Shown piece by piece: positions 19,812 through 29,485 of a stretch of DNA of 64,000 nucleotides (the first letter of the stretch is position 1; every line of letters begins with the position of its first letter). The DNA is taken from assembly GCF_001700435.1 (NCBI RefSeq), contig NZ_LYPC01000028.1:743267-807266 (forward strand). Reading direction: 5' to 3'. Made by a program: the position numbers and the translations under genes. The notes beneath the pieces were generated by a model that did no database searches, had not been told where the DNA came from, and worked only from the letters and a program-made list of their open reading frames with translations. The stretch is from Paenibacillus pectinilyticus. GTDB taxonomy: Bacteria > Bacillota > Bacilli > Paenibacillales > NBRC-103111.

Positions 19812-21365
19812 CTACGAATTATGTTTATATTGAAACCAATTGAATGACGCTGGTGCTTCGCAACGTTTGCCATTACCAGTCGCATACAAGCCCAAATACA
19901 CACCTGTAAAACCACCGGCCACTTCTGTGGAAAGGAGCGAGCACTCCCCCGAACCAAAGGATTTACGTTCTCCATTCGGTGCCGCGAAAAAGAAGGTATA
20001 CTGAGCAGGCTCTGCATCCAAACCGAGGATGATGTCGTTGCCTTCATAAGCCTCTTCCAGCTCCACTCTCCATAACGAGCCAATTCGCCTACGGAATATG
20101 ACTTTGCGCCCTCCATCCCCGCCACGAGTCAGCGCGATCTCATAATGAAAGCGATTGTTCATAAACACGGTAAGTCCCGCTTCCTCGCCTTCATGAACGG
20201 GATCAAATGACAGGAGCGTAGCAACGCTGCACTTGAAATGCTGCTGTCTCCGCCCAACGAATGCGGGAGAACCCGTATCATTCAGGGTCACTTCTGAACC
20301 ATGAAGCGTCAACCAACCCGGCCGCGATTCAAGAGACCAATCCTCGTCACGTGGATTTCTTAAAAAATTCCACTCCAGCCCCAGCTGGTTGGCATTAAAA
20401 TCACCAACGTCTGGCGTTGCCGTTTCATCGAGTGCGATTGGGAGTGTTCCAACGTCCATCTTCTCAGCAATCTTGCCATTATCTCCGATCACCGGCCAGC
20501 CATCCGCTGACCATGTAACTGGAGCAAGGAACGTTTCTCGTCCCAGATGGTGATGCCTTCCGCTAAATGGAACGGATACAGGACGAATGCCCAGGAAAAC
20601 CGCCCACCAACTTCCATCCTCCAACTGGACAAGATCCGCATGACCTGTCGCTTGAATGGAACTTCCCGTACTCCGGTGGCTTAGGATCGGATTGGCAGGA
20701 TTGCTTTCGAACGGCCCGTATGGTAAAGCGCTCCTTGCGATCGTCACCATATGGCCGTACTCGGTTCCTCCCTCTGCAATCATCAAATAATACTGCCCAT
20801 TCACCCGATACAGGTGAGGGCCTTCCGCTGATTTACCACCAGTGCCCTGCCAAACTAGACGACGTTCGGATACCAGCTTACCTGACGCGATGTCGATTTC
20901 CGCTTGATAAATCCCCTTGGGTTCATCTCCAAAAAATCCACCAGTACCTGTAATGTAAACACGCCCATCTTCATCAAAAAACAGAGACGGATCCACACTG
21001 GGCCACTCTGGCCATATCGGTTCAGACCATGGCCCTTCAGGGCTCTCAGCCCATACGTAGAAATTGCGAAACATTTTAACATTCGTTGTAATCATATAGA
21101 AACGGCCGTTATGGAAGCGAATGGTTGGCGCATAGATACCCATCGAGCTTCTGCAGCCTTCCAGATCCAGCTGGCTCTGGCGGGTGAGGCAATGTCCAAT
21201 CTGCTTCCAATGAACGAGATCTTGACTATGAAAGATCGGTACTCCCGGGAAGTATTCAAAGGAACTTGTAACAAGATAAAAGTCTTCCCCTACACGACAA
21301 ACACTTGGGTCTGGATGGAAGCCTGGGATAACGGGGTTTGAATATTGAATAGTCGAATTAATCAT
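19812..21365 (-). CDS. GH43 glycosidase, beta-xylosidase / arabinofuranosidase type
   Basis: A 517-residue cytoplasmic GH43 enzyme and first gene of the GH43-GH78-GH2 operon. The catalytic base is Asp19 in HPDPSV, the pKa-modulating Asp is in PSVDPSLFFDED, and the acid Glu is in SAEGPHLYRV. The C-terminal XynB-type sandwich starts near FNANQLGLEWNFLR. It resembles the GH43 enzyme at 2743-4320 in layout but the two differ throughout, so this is no recent copy. The tandem operator ends 61 bp upstream of the start codon, with TATGAT 19 bp beyond it as the -10 box. Confidence 0.9.
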   Translation of the reverse strand: MINSTIQYSNPVIPGFHPDPSVCRVGEDFYLVTSSFEYFPGVPIFHSQDLVHWKQIGHCLTRQSQLDLEGCRSSMGIYAPTIRFHNGRFYMITTNVKMFRNFYVWAESPEGPWSEPIWPEWPSVDPSLFFDEDGRVYITGTGGFFGDEPKGIYQAEIDIASGKLVSERRLVWQGTGGKSAEGPHLYRVNGQYYLMIAEGGTEYGHMVTIARSALPYGPFESNPANPILSHRSTGSSIQATGHADLVQLEDGSWWAVFLGIRPVSVPFSGRHHHLGRETFLAPVTWSADGWPVIGDNGKIAEKMDVGTLPIALDETATPDVGDFNANQLGLEWNFLRNPRDEDWSLESRPGWLTLHGSEVTLNDTGSPAFVGRRQQHFKCSVATLLSFDPVHEGEEAGLTVFMNNRFHYEIALTRGGDGGRKVIFRRRIGSLWRVELEEAYEGNDIILGLDAEPAQYTFFFAAPNGERKSFGSGECSLLSTEVAGGFTGVYLGLYATGNGKRCEAPASFNWFQYKHNS

Positions 21366-21425
21366 GCTATCGCCCTTTCTTTGTTTAAAGTTCTTCTACC
21401 ATCATAAAGTCAATTAAAATCACTC

Positions 21426-21464
21426 ACTAACACTCTCACGACTTATAAATAGTGTTTTACCGAC
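21426..21464 (-). promoter_or_regulatory. Operator A: tandem half-sites upstream of the GH43-GH78-GH2 operon
   Basis: Two directly repeated 17-bp half-sites (actaacactctcacgac and aatagtgttttaccgac, plus strand) are spaced 22 bp start to start. The gene-proximal one ends 61 bp from the start codon. A TATGAT -10 box follows after 19 bp. No good -35 box is seen, which fits an activator-dependent promoter. Confidence 0.75.
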
Positions 21465-21490
21465 ATCCTTTTAGCTTAAAAAGACAATGA

Positions 21491-21526
21491 AAAAACCAGG
21501 CCCATAATAATGGAAACCTGGTTTTT
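21491..21526 (-). terminator. Terminator of the binding-protein gene
   Basis: The 10-bp stem AAAAACCAGG / CCTGGTTTTT lies just after the minus-strand stop codon of the binding-protein gene, with T-rich sequence on the minus strand. Confidence 0.75.
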
Positions 21527-21533
21527 AAAGTTC

Positions 21534-23078
21534 TTATTTTTTGTTTACTGCCGCCCAAGCGTCAAGCTGTTTTTGCTTCTCCGCGATCACTTTATCGATA
21601 CCTGCAGCCTTCAACTTAGCTCTGAAGTCGGATAATTTATCCGATGGATCCAGTAATCCTGACTCCAAGCCCTTTGCATATTGATCTGTGACATTTTTCA
21701 GCGCAATAACCTCATTTTTGACAGGCTCTGAATTGAATGTGAAGCCGATTGCTTTGGATTTAATTGCTTTTTGATTAGCCTCTGCTGTCAATTTCCACAT
21801 GTCCTGCAAATCTGACTTCATCAGATAAGCGAGAGATGGATTCGCGTATATCCAGCTTTGAATCGAATATCCAACGGTTTTCGCATCTACGCCTTGCGGG
21901 TAATCAATTGCAGTATCAGAAGTCTTCACGTAGTGCTTACCTTCAATACCGTATACAAACAGATTAGCAAGATCCTTATCTGTGTACATTAAATTCATGA
22001 GCATCATGACACGTTCTGGGTTGGTAGAGTTAGCCGAAACCGTCCACAATCCCGATTGCGTAGTGGATGTAGTCGCATAAATATTAGGCATTAACGGGGC
22101 AAATACAAGTTCTTTACCATTTGCTCGTGTTTCCGATTCCAAGTTGCCAGGTCTTAGTCCGATGAAATATGAAAATGCCTTGTCCGCTTTCAACAAATCA
22201 GAACCGTTAGCTTGTGTTGTCGCGGCATCCTTATTGATGAATCCTGCCTTCGCCCAGCTATGAACCTTGTTCAAATAATCCTCATACTCTTTGGTCTCAA
22301 ACAAGTTTACGACCTTCAGACCATTATCATATCCAGGTAACACGCCCAAACGATCACCTAGCTTATCGTACCAAACATAGAAATCCGACGGCATGGATAA
22401 GCCGGCACCTAGTGGAGCAATGGTTGGCTCATTATCCTTGATTGTCTTGTACACTTGATCAAGGTCATCAATCGTCTTAATGGATGCCACATTAATTTTG
22501 TACTTATCCACTAAATCTTTGCGCATTAGGACCCCAGGAACCCCTGTTGTGTAATCCTTATAGACAGGAACACCGTACGTCTTCCCTTCAATTTTTGCAC
22601 TGTTTAGATAAACGGAATCGATCTGCTTTTTAATACCAGCGCCATACTTATCGAGCAAATTATCGAGCGCAACTATTTTTCCTGTGGCCACATCAGAGCT
22701 GTAACCTTGCCCAAATTCAAAGAACAAATCTAGTTTCTCACGACCAGAAGTCATTAAATTCATTTGTTGTGACCAAGCCCCGATACTAATAGGTAAGATT
22801 TTAACTGTTGCATTGATTTTGGCCTTCGTAATTTTGTTAATTTCATCTTGCACCAATTGGATATCTTTAGGTACCGCTCCGAATGCCGGAATAGCAATTG
22901 CGATCTCATAAGGATCTTTCGTCACATTGCTCGGAGTGGTACTAGGAGCTGGCGTTGTAGATGTAGATGCAGTAGCACCATTACTTTCTTCCGTTTTCGA
23001 AGATGAGCATCCAGCAATCATTCCCGTTAACATAACTGTGACAAGCGACCATGTCGCCAACTTCAATTTCCTTTTCAT
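21534..23078 (-). CDS. Sugar ABC transporter substrate-binding lipoprotein
   Basis: A 514-residue binding lipoprotein with the lipobox MIAGC (Cys about residue 24). I chose the ATG at 23078 (MKRKLKL) because GGGGGG lies 7 bases before it; a TTG five codons upstream overlaps that site. It belongs to the same broad family as the other binding proteins here but is distant from them. It is transcribed alone between operator B and a terminator, while its likely permeases are at 26670-28531 under operator C. Splitting the importer into two units may allow the binding protein to be made in excess. Confidence 0.88.
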   Translation of the reverse strand: MKRKLKLATWSLVTVMLTGMIAGCSSSKTEESNGATASTSTTPAPSTTPSNVTKDPYEIAIAIPAFGAVPKDIQLVQDEINKITKAKINATVKILPISIGAWSQQMNLMTSGREKLDLFFEFGQGYSSDVATGKIVALDNLLDKYGAGIKKQIDSVYLNSAKIEGKTYGVPVYKDYTTGVPGVLMRKDLVDKYKINVASIKTIDDLDQVYKTIKDNEPTIAPLGAGLSMPSDFYVWYDKLGDRLGVLPGYDNGLKVVNLFETKEYEDYLNKVHSWAKAGFINKDAATTQANGSDLLKADKAFSYFIGLRPGNLESETRANGKELVFAPLMPNIYATTSTTQSGLWTVSANSTNPERVMMLMNLMYTDKDLANLFVYGIEGKHYVKTSDTAIDYPQGVDAKTVGYSIQSWIYANPSLAYLMKSDLQDMWKLTAEANQKAIKSKAIGFTFNSEPVKNEVIALKNVTDQYAKGLESGLLDPSDKLSDFRAKLKAAGIDKVIAEKQKQLDAWAAVNKK

Positions 23079-23141
23079 ATCGTATCCCCCCAAAAGTATG
23101 AATCATTTACACCTTCATCATAGCCTTCAATGAAGAGGGCG

Positions 23142-23180
23142 ACTAACACTCAAACGACATCATAATAGCGTTTTCACGAC
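23142..23180 (-). promoter_or_regulatory. Operator B: tandem half-sites upstream of the binding-protein gene
   Basis: Half-sites actaacactcaaacgac and aatagcgttttcacgac (plus strand) are 22 bp apart. The proximal one ends 64 bp from the ATG, and TATGAT follows 19 bp downstream of it. The distal half directly abuts the stop codon of the response-regulator gene. Confidence 0.75.
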
Positions 23181-24785
23181 TTATTGATCTTTGTTATTTT
23201 GACCCCTATATTCCATTGGCCCTAACCCAACATGCTTTTTAAATAGCTTGGTGAAATAGGAGAAATTCGTGTAACCCAACGTCGATGCAATTACGCTTAC
23301 AGGACGATCTGTATGTGTCAATAACTCTTTGGCCACTTTGACCTTTTCAATCACAATATAATCAGATAAAACATAACCCGTCTCTTTTTTAAAAATTCTA
23401 GTTAAATAATCGGGATGTAGATAGACTTGGTCTGCGATCATCTCACGTGTCATATCTTGATCCAGGTTTTGTGAGATAAAAATCTTAACAATCTGGACTA
23501 TCTTCTCTGTCTCTTTGATCGCTTCTGCATGGATCATCGCTTTGTTAACGGCATGACGAGCCCATATCAGCATATCCATGACGGACCGACCCGCCGATTC
23601 CGAGATTTGTCTTGATTCTTCATCACCAAATAATTGATTGGCTTCAATACCTTTCAAGTTCAGAAAGGAGTATACGACTTGTGTGAAATTTTGATTGAAT
23701 TGATGCAAAATATCAGCATTCATTCCCTCGCTGTTGACAAGACTGTCCAAAATCGTTTCCACTTCATGAACGACTGCATCCTTTGTCGCTGTTTTCATAA
23801 GTGAGGCAACTACACCCAATGGTGGCAGTTTTGCATGAGGCCTATAAGTACCATTATCATTCTGAAGATAGACTTGGTTCACGAAGGCAACATTATTCCT
23901 ATCTTGTCTTCTTAGTTCTGCTACCATACCAGCCATTTCATATGCTTCAACGGAGAGTCCAAAATAACAAGAGAGATCACAGTAAAAATAATCGTTACAC
24001 GAAACGATATATTGTTCACAAGCTTGGGATAGTCGTTCGTATTCCCAATTTGTCCCCCTATTTGCGACCATGATCAACAAGAGCATTCCACGATCCAAGT
24101 GAAAACATATGCCATTTGAACCGTCACTGATTATCATTTCTTCGGCTGAATTTTTAAGGGCATACTCTAGAATTTTCTCATCTCTACGATTTAACTCTTT
24201 CTTCCACTTTTGGACTGAAATAAGAATAGGGAGAAAGACCGATTCTTCTGTTATAGGAATGTGATGCAATTCCACTTGATCATGTATCGAAGAAGGTTGG
24301 CTAGGTATTGAATGGTTGATTAAGTCCACCCAAAACCTTTCAATAATAAAGGAATGATGCTTGAGCCATAGTTGGTGAGATTGACTGTTTCTATTGAATT
24401 CACTGTTTCGATTAATAAGAGCCTGTGCCTTTCTAATGGCATTTTCCAAGTCTACAGAACGAACGGGCTTAAGTAAATAATCAATACTACCAAGTTGAAG
24501 GGCTTCTTTGGCGTATTTAAAATCAGCATGACTTGTAAAGAAGATCGTCACTGTATTCGGATAATACTCTCTTACCCAAGTCAGCAAATCAAAGCCGCTG
24601 CCTTGGGGCATTTCGATATCACACAAAAGAATGTCGACTCTTTCCTTTTCGAATAACTCTTTCGCTTGTCTGACATTAATGGCTGTGTGCAATCTGTTGA
24701 TGCCTAATTTATTCAGATCGAGATCGGATTTAACCCCTTCAATGGCAAGAACTTCGTCGTCAACTATGAGAAGATGATAACTCAT
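23181..24785 (-). CDS. YesN-type response regulator with AraC DNA-binding domain
   Basis: A 534-residue response regulator. The receiver domain is at residues 1-120: acidic pocket in IVDDE, phosphoacceptor Asp56 in LLCDIEMP, Thr/Ser in FFTSHAD, and Lys in YLLKPV. A linker of about 300 residues is followed by two AraC helix-turn-helix units at the C-terminus (MTREMIADQVYLHPDYLTRI and RPVSVIASTLGYTNFSYFTK). It is translationally coupled by ATGA to the kinase gene upstream. It is the best candidate for binding the five tandem operators in this block, since AraC-type proteins commonly use direct repeats about two helical turns apart. Confidence 0.92.
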   Translation of the reverse strand: MSYHLLIVDDEVLAIEGVKSDLDLNKLGINRLHTAINVRQAKELFEKERVDILLCDIEMPQGSGFDLLTWVREYYPNTVTIFFTSHADFKYAKEALQLGSIDYLLKPVRSVDLENAIRKAQALINRNSEFNRNSQSHQLWLKHHSFIIERFWVDLINHSIPSQPSSIHDQVELHHIPITEESVFLPILISVQKWKKELNRRDEKILEYALKNSAEEMIISDGSNGICFHLDRGMLLLIMVANRGTNWEYERLSQACEQYIVSCNDYFYCDLSCYFGLSVEAYEMAGMVAELRRQDRNNVAFVNQVYLQNDNGTYRPHAKLPPLGVVASLMKTATKDAVVHEVETILDSLVNSEGMNADILHQFNQNFTQVVYSFLNLKGIEANQLFGDEESRQISESAGRSVMDMLIWARHAVNKAMIHAEAIKETEKIVQIVKIFISQNLDQDMTREMIADQVYLHPDYLTRIFKKETGYVLSDYIVIEKVKVAKELLTHTDRPVSVIASTLGYTNFSYFTKLFKKHVGLGPMEYRGQNNKDQ

Positions 24786-26539
24786 CTGGTTTCCTCCAAT
24801 CCTGGATTTGTAGGAATAATCATTTCTATTTTTGCTCCATGAGCATCTTTATCATTCTCATATACAATAGATGCGACTTCACCGTACAAGAGTCGTAATC
24901 GCCGTTCCACATTCCAAATCCCAGTATGCTCACCCCGTTCGTTCTCCACACTTCTGCCTGCCTGTAATTTTTCGAGTATGTCGTTCTTATATCCAGGTCC
25001 TGTATCCCGTATGCTAATTTTCATTCTGGAACCATGCTCTTCAATTAGGAATTCGATCTGAACATTAATGGTGAGCGGTTCATCTAACGTAACGGCATGC
25101 TTTATTGAATTCTCGACAAAGGATTGAATGACGAGTGGTGGGATGGGGACATCTAACAAATAATCTGGCGAGTGGATCGTCCATTTCAATTTATCCGGAA
25201 AACGCAAGTTCTGGATCTTCAAATAATTAAGCGTATGTTCAAGTTCATCTTTGAGCGGTACAAAAGAGGTATTGCTCCGGAACATAAATCGAAAATATTC
25301 GATTAAAGACATGGTCATTTCCAAGATCAAATCATAATTCTTTATTTTGGCCAGATTATAAATGATATTAAGTGTATTCAAGAAAAAATGAGGATTGACT
25401 TGCAGCTGCAGCCTTTGTAATTCCTCTTTTTGCTTATTTAACTGTTCCTCGTAAACGTTAATACGGAGCCGTTCAACTTCGGACATCATGGCATTAAATG
25501 CAATACCCATCAGTTGAAATTCCCCCGAAGTATTGCTAAGCTCAACTCTGCTGCTCCAATCTCCTTCTCGTACCTTCTTCATTGTGCGCAGTAAACGATA
25601 GAGTGGCACCAAAACAGATTGTCTCATAGCATACAAACCCATAGGGATAAAGAGGAAGGCAGCGATCGTAATAAACCAAACAATCGACTGCAAATAAGGG
25701 AGATTCGCTAATATATATTGATCTGGAATCAATGCATTCAAACTGAAGTCTCCTCGTTGAGAAGGGGCTCCAACTACAAGAAACTTTTTATTCGTGCCTG
25801 AAATATAATACTCGTTTATTTTCTGTTGAAGTTCAATCCCGTATTCGTTTACCAGTTTTGAAGTTGATATAGGTTCGCCTTGCCTGTTAGCTAACAAAAC
25901 CTCTCCCTCTTCCCCAATCTGAAGAGAACGCAAGGGCTTTACTAATTCGTCAGTACTTATTAAGGTTCCAAGATAGGCATCCCCAGATCGCACAATATCA
26001 ATGAGGTAATTTTCTTGGTTAATCCTGACGAATTTCCAAACCTTGGAGGAACTCCCCGTCGAAAACAGCTCAGAATGAATGTAATCAATCATATAATTTT
26101 GAATTATCTCATTTTCTTTAATGGCAGTAGGATTATTCTTAGAAATGTTAAAAAAATCTTGCCTGTGATCTGTATATACAAAAAAAGAACTAACCGGGTC
26201 GTACAAGTTAATATCATTATTTAACTTGTTAAACAAATATATTTTAGCGCTGTAATACCCACCTTCCGTTGCTTCCTGGCTAAGTGACAACAGATCATAA
26301 CCTGTACCAGCCACTGTACGCATATAAGAGTCGATGTCGTCTAATTTAGAATCACTCTGATTCGTGTACAAATTCAACATGTTCTTATAAGAATCCGCAA
26401 CCTGGTCGCGAACGACATGAATAGCGTAGTAGTTGTTGTATAAAAGCATCCCCACCAGCGGTATCGTCATTATGAGCACACTGATAATTAATTTGGCCCG
26501 CAATGAGGTTCGTCTCCAGTACCCTACAGGAGTATTCAT
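24782..26539 (-). CDS. YesM-type sensor histidine kinase
   Basis: A 585-residue membrane kinase. Membrane segments lie at about residues 16-36 and 285-305, flanking an extracellular sensor domain. Then come a HAMP domain, the His-kinase domain with the phosphoacceptor in VNPHFFLNTLN, and a HATPase domain (N box FVENSIKHAV, G box IRDTGPGY). This is the LytS/YesM class found with AraC-type response regulators in Paenibacillus. It is coupled to the regulator gene by a 4-bp overlap. It probably detects an extracellular sugar or the loaded binding protein. Its own promoter region carries no copy of the operator. Confidence 0.92.
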   Translation of the reverse strand: MNTPVGYWRRTSLRAKLIISVLIMTIPLVGMLLYNNYYAIHVVRDQVADSYKNMLNLYTNQSDSKLDDIDSYMRTVAGTGYDLLSLSQEATEGGYYSAKIYLFNKLNNDINLYDPVSSFFVYTDHRQDFFNISKNNPTAIKENEIIQNYMIDYIHSELFSTGSSSKVWKFVRINQENYLIDIVRSGDAYLGTLISTDELVKPLRSLQIGEEGEVLLANRQGEPISTSKLVNEYGIELQQKINEYYISGTNKKFLVVGAPSQRGDFSLNALIPDQYILANLPYLQSIVWFITIAAFLFIPMGLYAMRQSVLVPLYRLLRTMKKVREGDWSSRVELSNTSGEFQLMGIAFNAMMSEVERLRINVYEEQLNKQKEELQRLQLQVNPHFFLNTLNIIYNLAKIKNYDLILEMTMSLIEYFRFMFRSNTSFVPLKDELEHTLNYLKIQNLRFPDKLKWTIHSPDYLLDVPIPPLVIQSFVENSIKHAVTLDEPLTINVQIEFLIEEHGSRMKISIRDTGPGYKNDILEKLQAGRSVENERGEHTGIWNVERRLRLLYGEVASIVYENDKDAHGAKIEMIIPTNPGLEETR

Positions 26540-26607
26540 GATCGTTTCGGCTCCTTTTGTTACTTAAATTTAAATTTCAAATTTATCATACTCTTATAAG
26601 AACTGGC

Positions 26608-26641
26608 AACGCCACAACCATAGTAAGTAAGTTGTGGCGTT
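26608..26641 (-). terminator. Hairpin after the permease operon
   Basis: A perfect 11-bp stem (AACGCCACAAC / GTTGTGGCGTT) with a 12-base loop lies 29 bp beyond the stop of the permease gene. It has no T-run, so it may be a weak terminator or an mRNA 3'-end stabiliser. Confidence 0.5.
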
Positions 26642-26669
26642 AACGTATATGGGATATCCAGTCAACACC

Positions 26670-27554
26670 TTATCCTTTTACAGCACCAATCATAATTCCT
26701 TTGATAAAATATTTTTGGAAGAATGGGTACGCCACCAAGATCGGAAGAACCCCAATGACAGCAATGGCCATTTTCACAGAATCTGTAGGCATTTGTTGCA
26801 TAGCATCGCCTGTATTGTTCGTCATATTCGTCGTAATGAATTGAATATCTTGCATGATTCGATTAAGCAGATTTTGAATACTGAAAAGTTTGGGATTGGT
26901 AATATAAATCATGCCCAGCTGCCAATCATTCCAGTACATGATACATTCAAAGAGACCGATCGTCGCTAATATGGGGGTTGAAAGCGGTAGTACGATAGAC
27001 CAGAAGGTCCTATACTCTCCAGCTCCGTCTATTTGTGCGGATTCGATTAATGCACCAGGAATCGTCGATTGAAAGAAGGTTCTCATCAACATCACGTAAA
27101 ATCCGTTCATCAAGAGCCCTGGTACAATCAAGGACCAGATCGTATTTTTGATATGGAAGATTTGTGTATACACTAAGTAGGACGGAACCAATCCCCCATT
27201 GAATAGCATCGTGAAGAAAACGATAAACATAATCAAATTGCGATAGGGTGTAACGCTTCTAGATAACGGGTAAGCCAGAAGTGCCGTTATGGCTACCCCT
27301 AGTACCGTTCCGACTACCGTAACGAAGACGGTTACTCCGTAAGCTCGAGCAATGTCCCCCCCTCTTTCGTATAAATACTTATAAGCAGCCATGCTAAACG
27401 TATGTGGGATGAAGGAATAACCGTGAGCTATAATGTCATTCTGATCCGTAAGTGAAGCGGAAATTAGTAATATGAACGGGAGAATACATACGACTGTGAA
27501 AAAGATCATCATACTATGGCTTAACCACGTCAAGCCTCTGCTTTCATTTCTCAT
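26670..27554 (-). CDS. ABC sugar importer permease, YtcP/MalG type
   Basis: A 294-residue permease with about six membrane helices. The EAA loop is ESAQIDGAGEYRTFWSIVLP, and the C-terminus KYFIKGIMIGAVKG is diagnostic of the YtcP group. An AAGGAGG site precedes the ATG, 14 bp after the LplB-type permease. Together with that permease and the lipoprotein at 21534-23078 it makes one importer. No ATPase subunit is encoded nearby. Confidence 0.9.
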   Translation of the reverse strand: MRNESRGLTWLSHSMMIFFTVVCILPFILLISASLTDQNDIIAHGYSFIPHTFSMAAYKYLYERGGDIARAYGVTVFVTVVGTVLGVAITALLAYPLSRSVTPYRNLIMFIVFFTMLFNGGLVPSYLVYTQIFHIKNTIWSLIVPGLLMNGFYVMLMRTFFQSTIPGALIESAQIDGAGEYRTFWSIVLPLSTPILATIGLFECIMYWNDWQLGMIYITNPKLFSIQNLLNRIMQDIQFITTNMTNNTGDAMQQMPTDSVKMAIAVIGVLPILVAYPFFQKYFIKGIMIGAVKG

Positions 27555-27568
27555 GTGCTGTTACCTCC

Positions 27569-28531
27569 TTAGAACAATGCGCTATCTTTGCTGTACAGTC
27601 GCACCATATAGTTTGCAAGTATCACAAGTACAAATCCAACGATCGATTGATACACACCTGCTGCCGTGGACAATCCAATATCACCATTGCCCGTTAACCC
27701 CTTAAATACATACGTATCGATCGTAGCGGTTGTGTTAAATAGTGCGCCAGAATTCATAGGAACCTGATAGAATAAGCCAAAATCAGAGTAGAAAATTCTT
27801 CCAATACTAAGTAGCGTCAACATGATAATGACTGGCATTAGAATAGGTATGGTGATATGGCGGATCTGCTGTAATCGGCTTGCACCATCGAGTCTCGCGG
27901 CTTCATAATACTCTTCATCGATCCCAAGCAATGCCGCAAAGAAAACAATGCTCGAATAGCCAACACTTTTCCAGAAGTGAACCAAAGTCAAAATCCAAGG
28001 CCAATACTTTTCCTCGGTGTACCAAGAAACGCCATCCTTTATACCAAACCAAGGAAGTACAGTGTGATTCATGAATCCCGTATCCGCACTGAGGAGGGCA
28101 TATACTAAATAACTGACGATGACCATGGAAATCAGATGCGGTAAAGTGATCACGCTTTGATAAAACTTAAGCAAGACTTTGTTTTTAATCTCGTTCAACA
28201 AGATTGCACAGGCTAAGGATAGAAAGGTCCCAACAACAATAAACAAAAGATTGTAGAGAATGGTATTTCGAGTAATGATGAAAGCGTCCGATGTCTTAAA
28301 GAGATACTCAAAGTTTTTAAATCCGATCCAGTCACTCTCAAAAATGCCTTTAGCAAAATTTATTTTTTTGAAAGCAATAACGATCCCGAGCATCGGGATA
28401 TAATTATTAAACAACAGGTACAGAAGTCCAGGGGCCATCATGCTCAAGAGTGGCAAGTATTTACGGAACCGATTTTCTTTTTTCTTATACTGGATACCCG
28501 CCCGCGGTACAGTTATCGATGCTTTTTCCAT
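27569..28531 (-). CDS. ABC sugar importer permease, LplB type
   Basis: A 320-residue permease and first gene of a two-gene operon. It has a short basic N-terminus, then LLSMMAPGLLYLLFNNYIPM and the loop AFKKINFAKGIFESDW. The EAA loop reads EAARLDGASRLQQIRHITIP. The signatures match LplB of Bacillus. Operator C lies 71 bp upstream of its start codon, so it is probably co-expressed with the GH78 and GH1 operons. Confidence 0.92.
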   Translation of the reverse strand: MEKASITVPRAGIQYKKKENRFRKYLPLLSMMAPGLLYLLFNNYIPMLGIVIAFKKINFAKGIFESDWIGFKNFEYLFKTSDAFIITRNTILYNLLFIVVGTFLSLACAILLNEIKNKVLLKFYQSVITLPHLISMVIVSYLVYALLSADTGFMNHTVLPWFGIKDGVSWYTEEKYWPWILTLVHFWKSVGYSSIVFFAALLGIDEEYYEAARLDGASRLQQIRHITIPILMPVIIMLTLLSIGRIFYSDFGLFYQVPMNSGALFNTTATIDTYVFKGLTGNGDIGLSTAAGVYQSIVGFVLVILANYMVRLYSKDSALF

Positions 28532-28601
28532 CTTAGAAACCCTTCCTTTCCGCTTATTCTATAATGTCTTACCTTGATTTTAAGGGATACGATCTCGTCC
28601 A

Positions 28602-28640
28602 TCTAACAATCTAACGACCACATAGTAACGTTTTAACGAC
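28602..28640 (-). promoter_or_regulatory. Operator C: tandem half-sites upstream of the permease operon
   Basis: Half-sites tctaacaatctaacgac and agtaacgttttaacgac (plus strand) are 22 bp apart. The proximal one ends 71 bp from the start codon, with TAAAAT 19 bp downstream as the -10 box. Confidence 0.75.
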
Positions 28641-28653
28641 ATTCTCTTCTTCG

Positions 28654-28687
28654 AAAAAAAAGACTGATCGGGAAAAGCCCGTTCAGC
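28654..28687 (-). terminator. Terminator of the GH1-SDR operon
   Basis: The minus-strand stem CTGAACGGG / CCCGATCAG (one mismatch) is followed by T-rich sequence including eight T, just after the SDR stop codon. Confidence 0.75.
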
Positions 28688-28698
28688 CCTTCATTACC

Positions 28699-29466
28699 TT
28701 AATACGACGTCCAGCCACCATCAGCTGTGATGACAGTCCCATTCACAAACTTTGAATCCTCAGAGGCAAGGAATAGAGCGACAGAAGCAATTTCACTTGG
28801 GTCTACCGGTTCGCGCCGTTGAGTGCCTGCTCCATTTTGGAACTCCTGCAAAGCTGTCATGTCGATATTGCCCATGGAATTCATGATACTGGTTAGAACA
28901 CCGCCTGGTGCAATAGCGTTACAGCGAATGCCGGATTTCGCGTACATGTAACCAACATTCTTTGTAAGCCCTACTAAACCATGCTTGGAAGATGTATAAG
29001 CTACTCCTCCCTTACCTCCAGTAATACCAGCGGCTGAAGCAATATTTACAATAACGCCCTCCCCCTGCTTCAACATGAACGGAAGTACTTTACGAATGGC
29101 ACGCATTGGACCTGTCAGATTAATCCCAATTACCCGATCCCACAGATCGTCTTCGATTGTTTCGATTAATCTGAATCCATCCATGATTCCTGCGTTGTTT
29201 ACGAGAATGTCGACTCTTCCAAATGCTTCGGCTGCCCTTTCCACCATTGCCTGGATCTCATCTTCCTTCATGACGTTAGCAACAACGCCTATGGCGGTAC
29301 CACCATTAAGGTTAATAGCATCCACAACGCCTGAGATTGCTTCTTCATTCAGGTCGGCTACCACTACCTTGGCGCCTTCCTCCGCATATAGCTCTGCAAT
29401 TGCTTTGCCAACACCTGAAGCTGCTCCTGTTACTATCGCTACTTTATTTTGCAGTTTCATACCCAT
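28699..29466 (-). CDS. Short-chain dehydrogenase/reductase (SDR)
   Basis: A 255-residue classical SDR with a Rossmann fold. The cofactor motif is VTGAASGVGKA, the structural NNAG is in DILVNNAGIMDG, the catalytic Ser is in NIASAAG, and the active site YTSSKHG supplies Tyr and Lys. It is the second gene of a GH1-SDR operon 19 bp after the GH1 stop, under operator D. It may oxidise or reduce a sugar freed by the glycosidases, but the substrate is unknown. Confidence 0.9.
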   Translation of the reverse strand: MGMKLQNKVAIVTGAASGVGKAIAELYAEEGAKVVVADLNEEAISGVVDAINLNGGTAIGVVANVMKEDEIQAMVERAAEAFGRVDILVNNAGIMDGFRLIETIEDDLWDRVIGINLTGPMRAIRKVLPFMLKQGEGVIVNIASAAGITGGKGGVAYTSSKHGLVGLTKNVGYMYAKSGIRCNAIAPGGVLTSIMNSMGNIDMTALQEFQNGAGTQRREPVDPSEIASVALFLASEDSKFVNGTVITADGGWTSY

Positions 29467-29485
29467 CTTTTCTTATCTCCTCTCA

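Noticed and set aside
2743..21365. Recent duplication of the two GH43 genes
   Set aside because: They share family motifs but differ along their whole length, and the flanking genes are unrelated.
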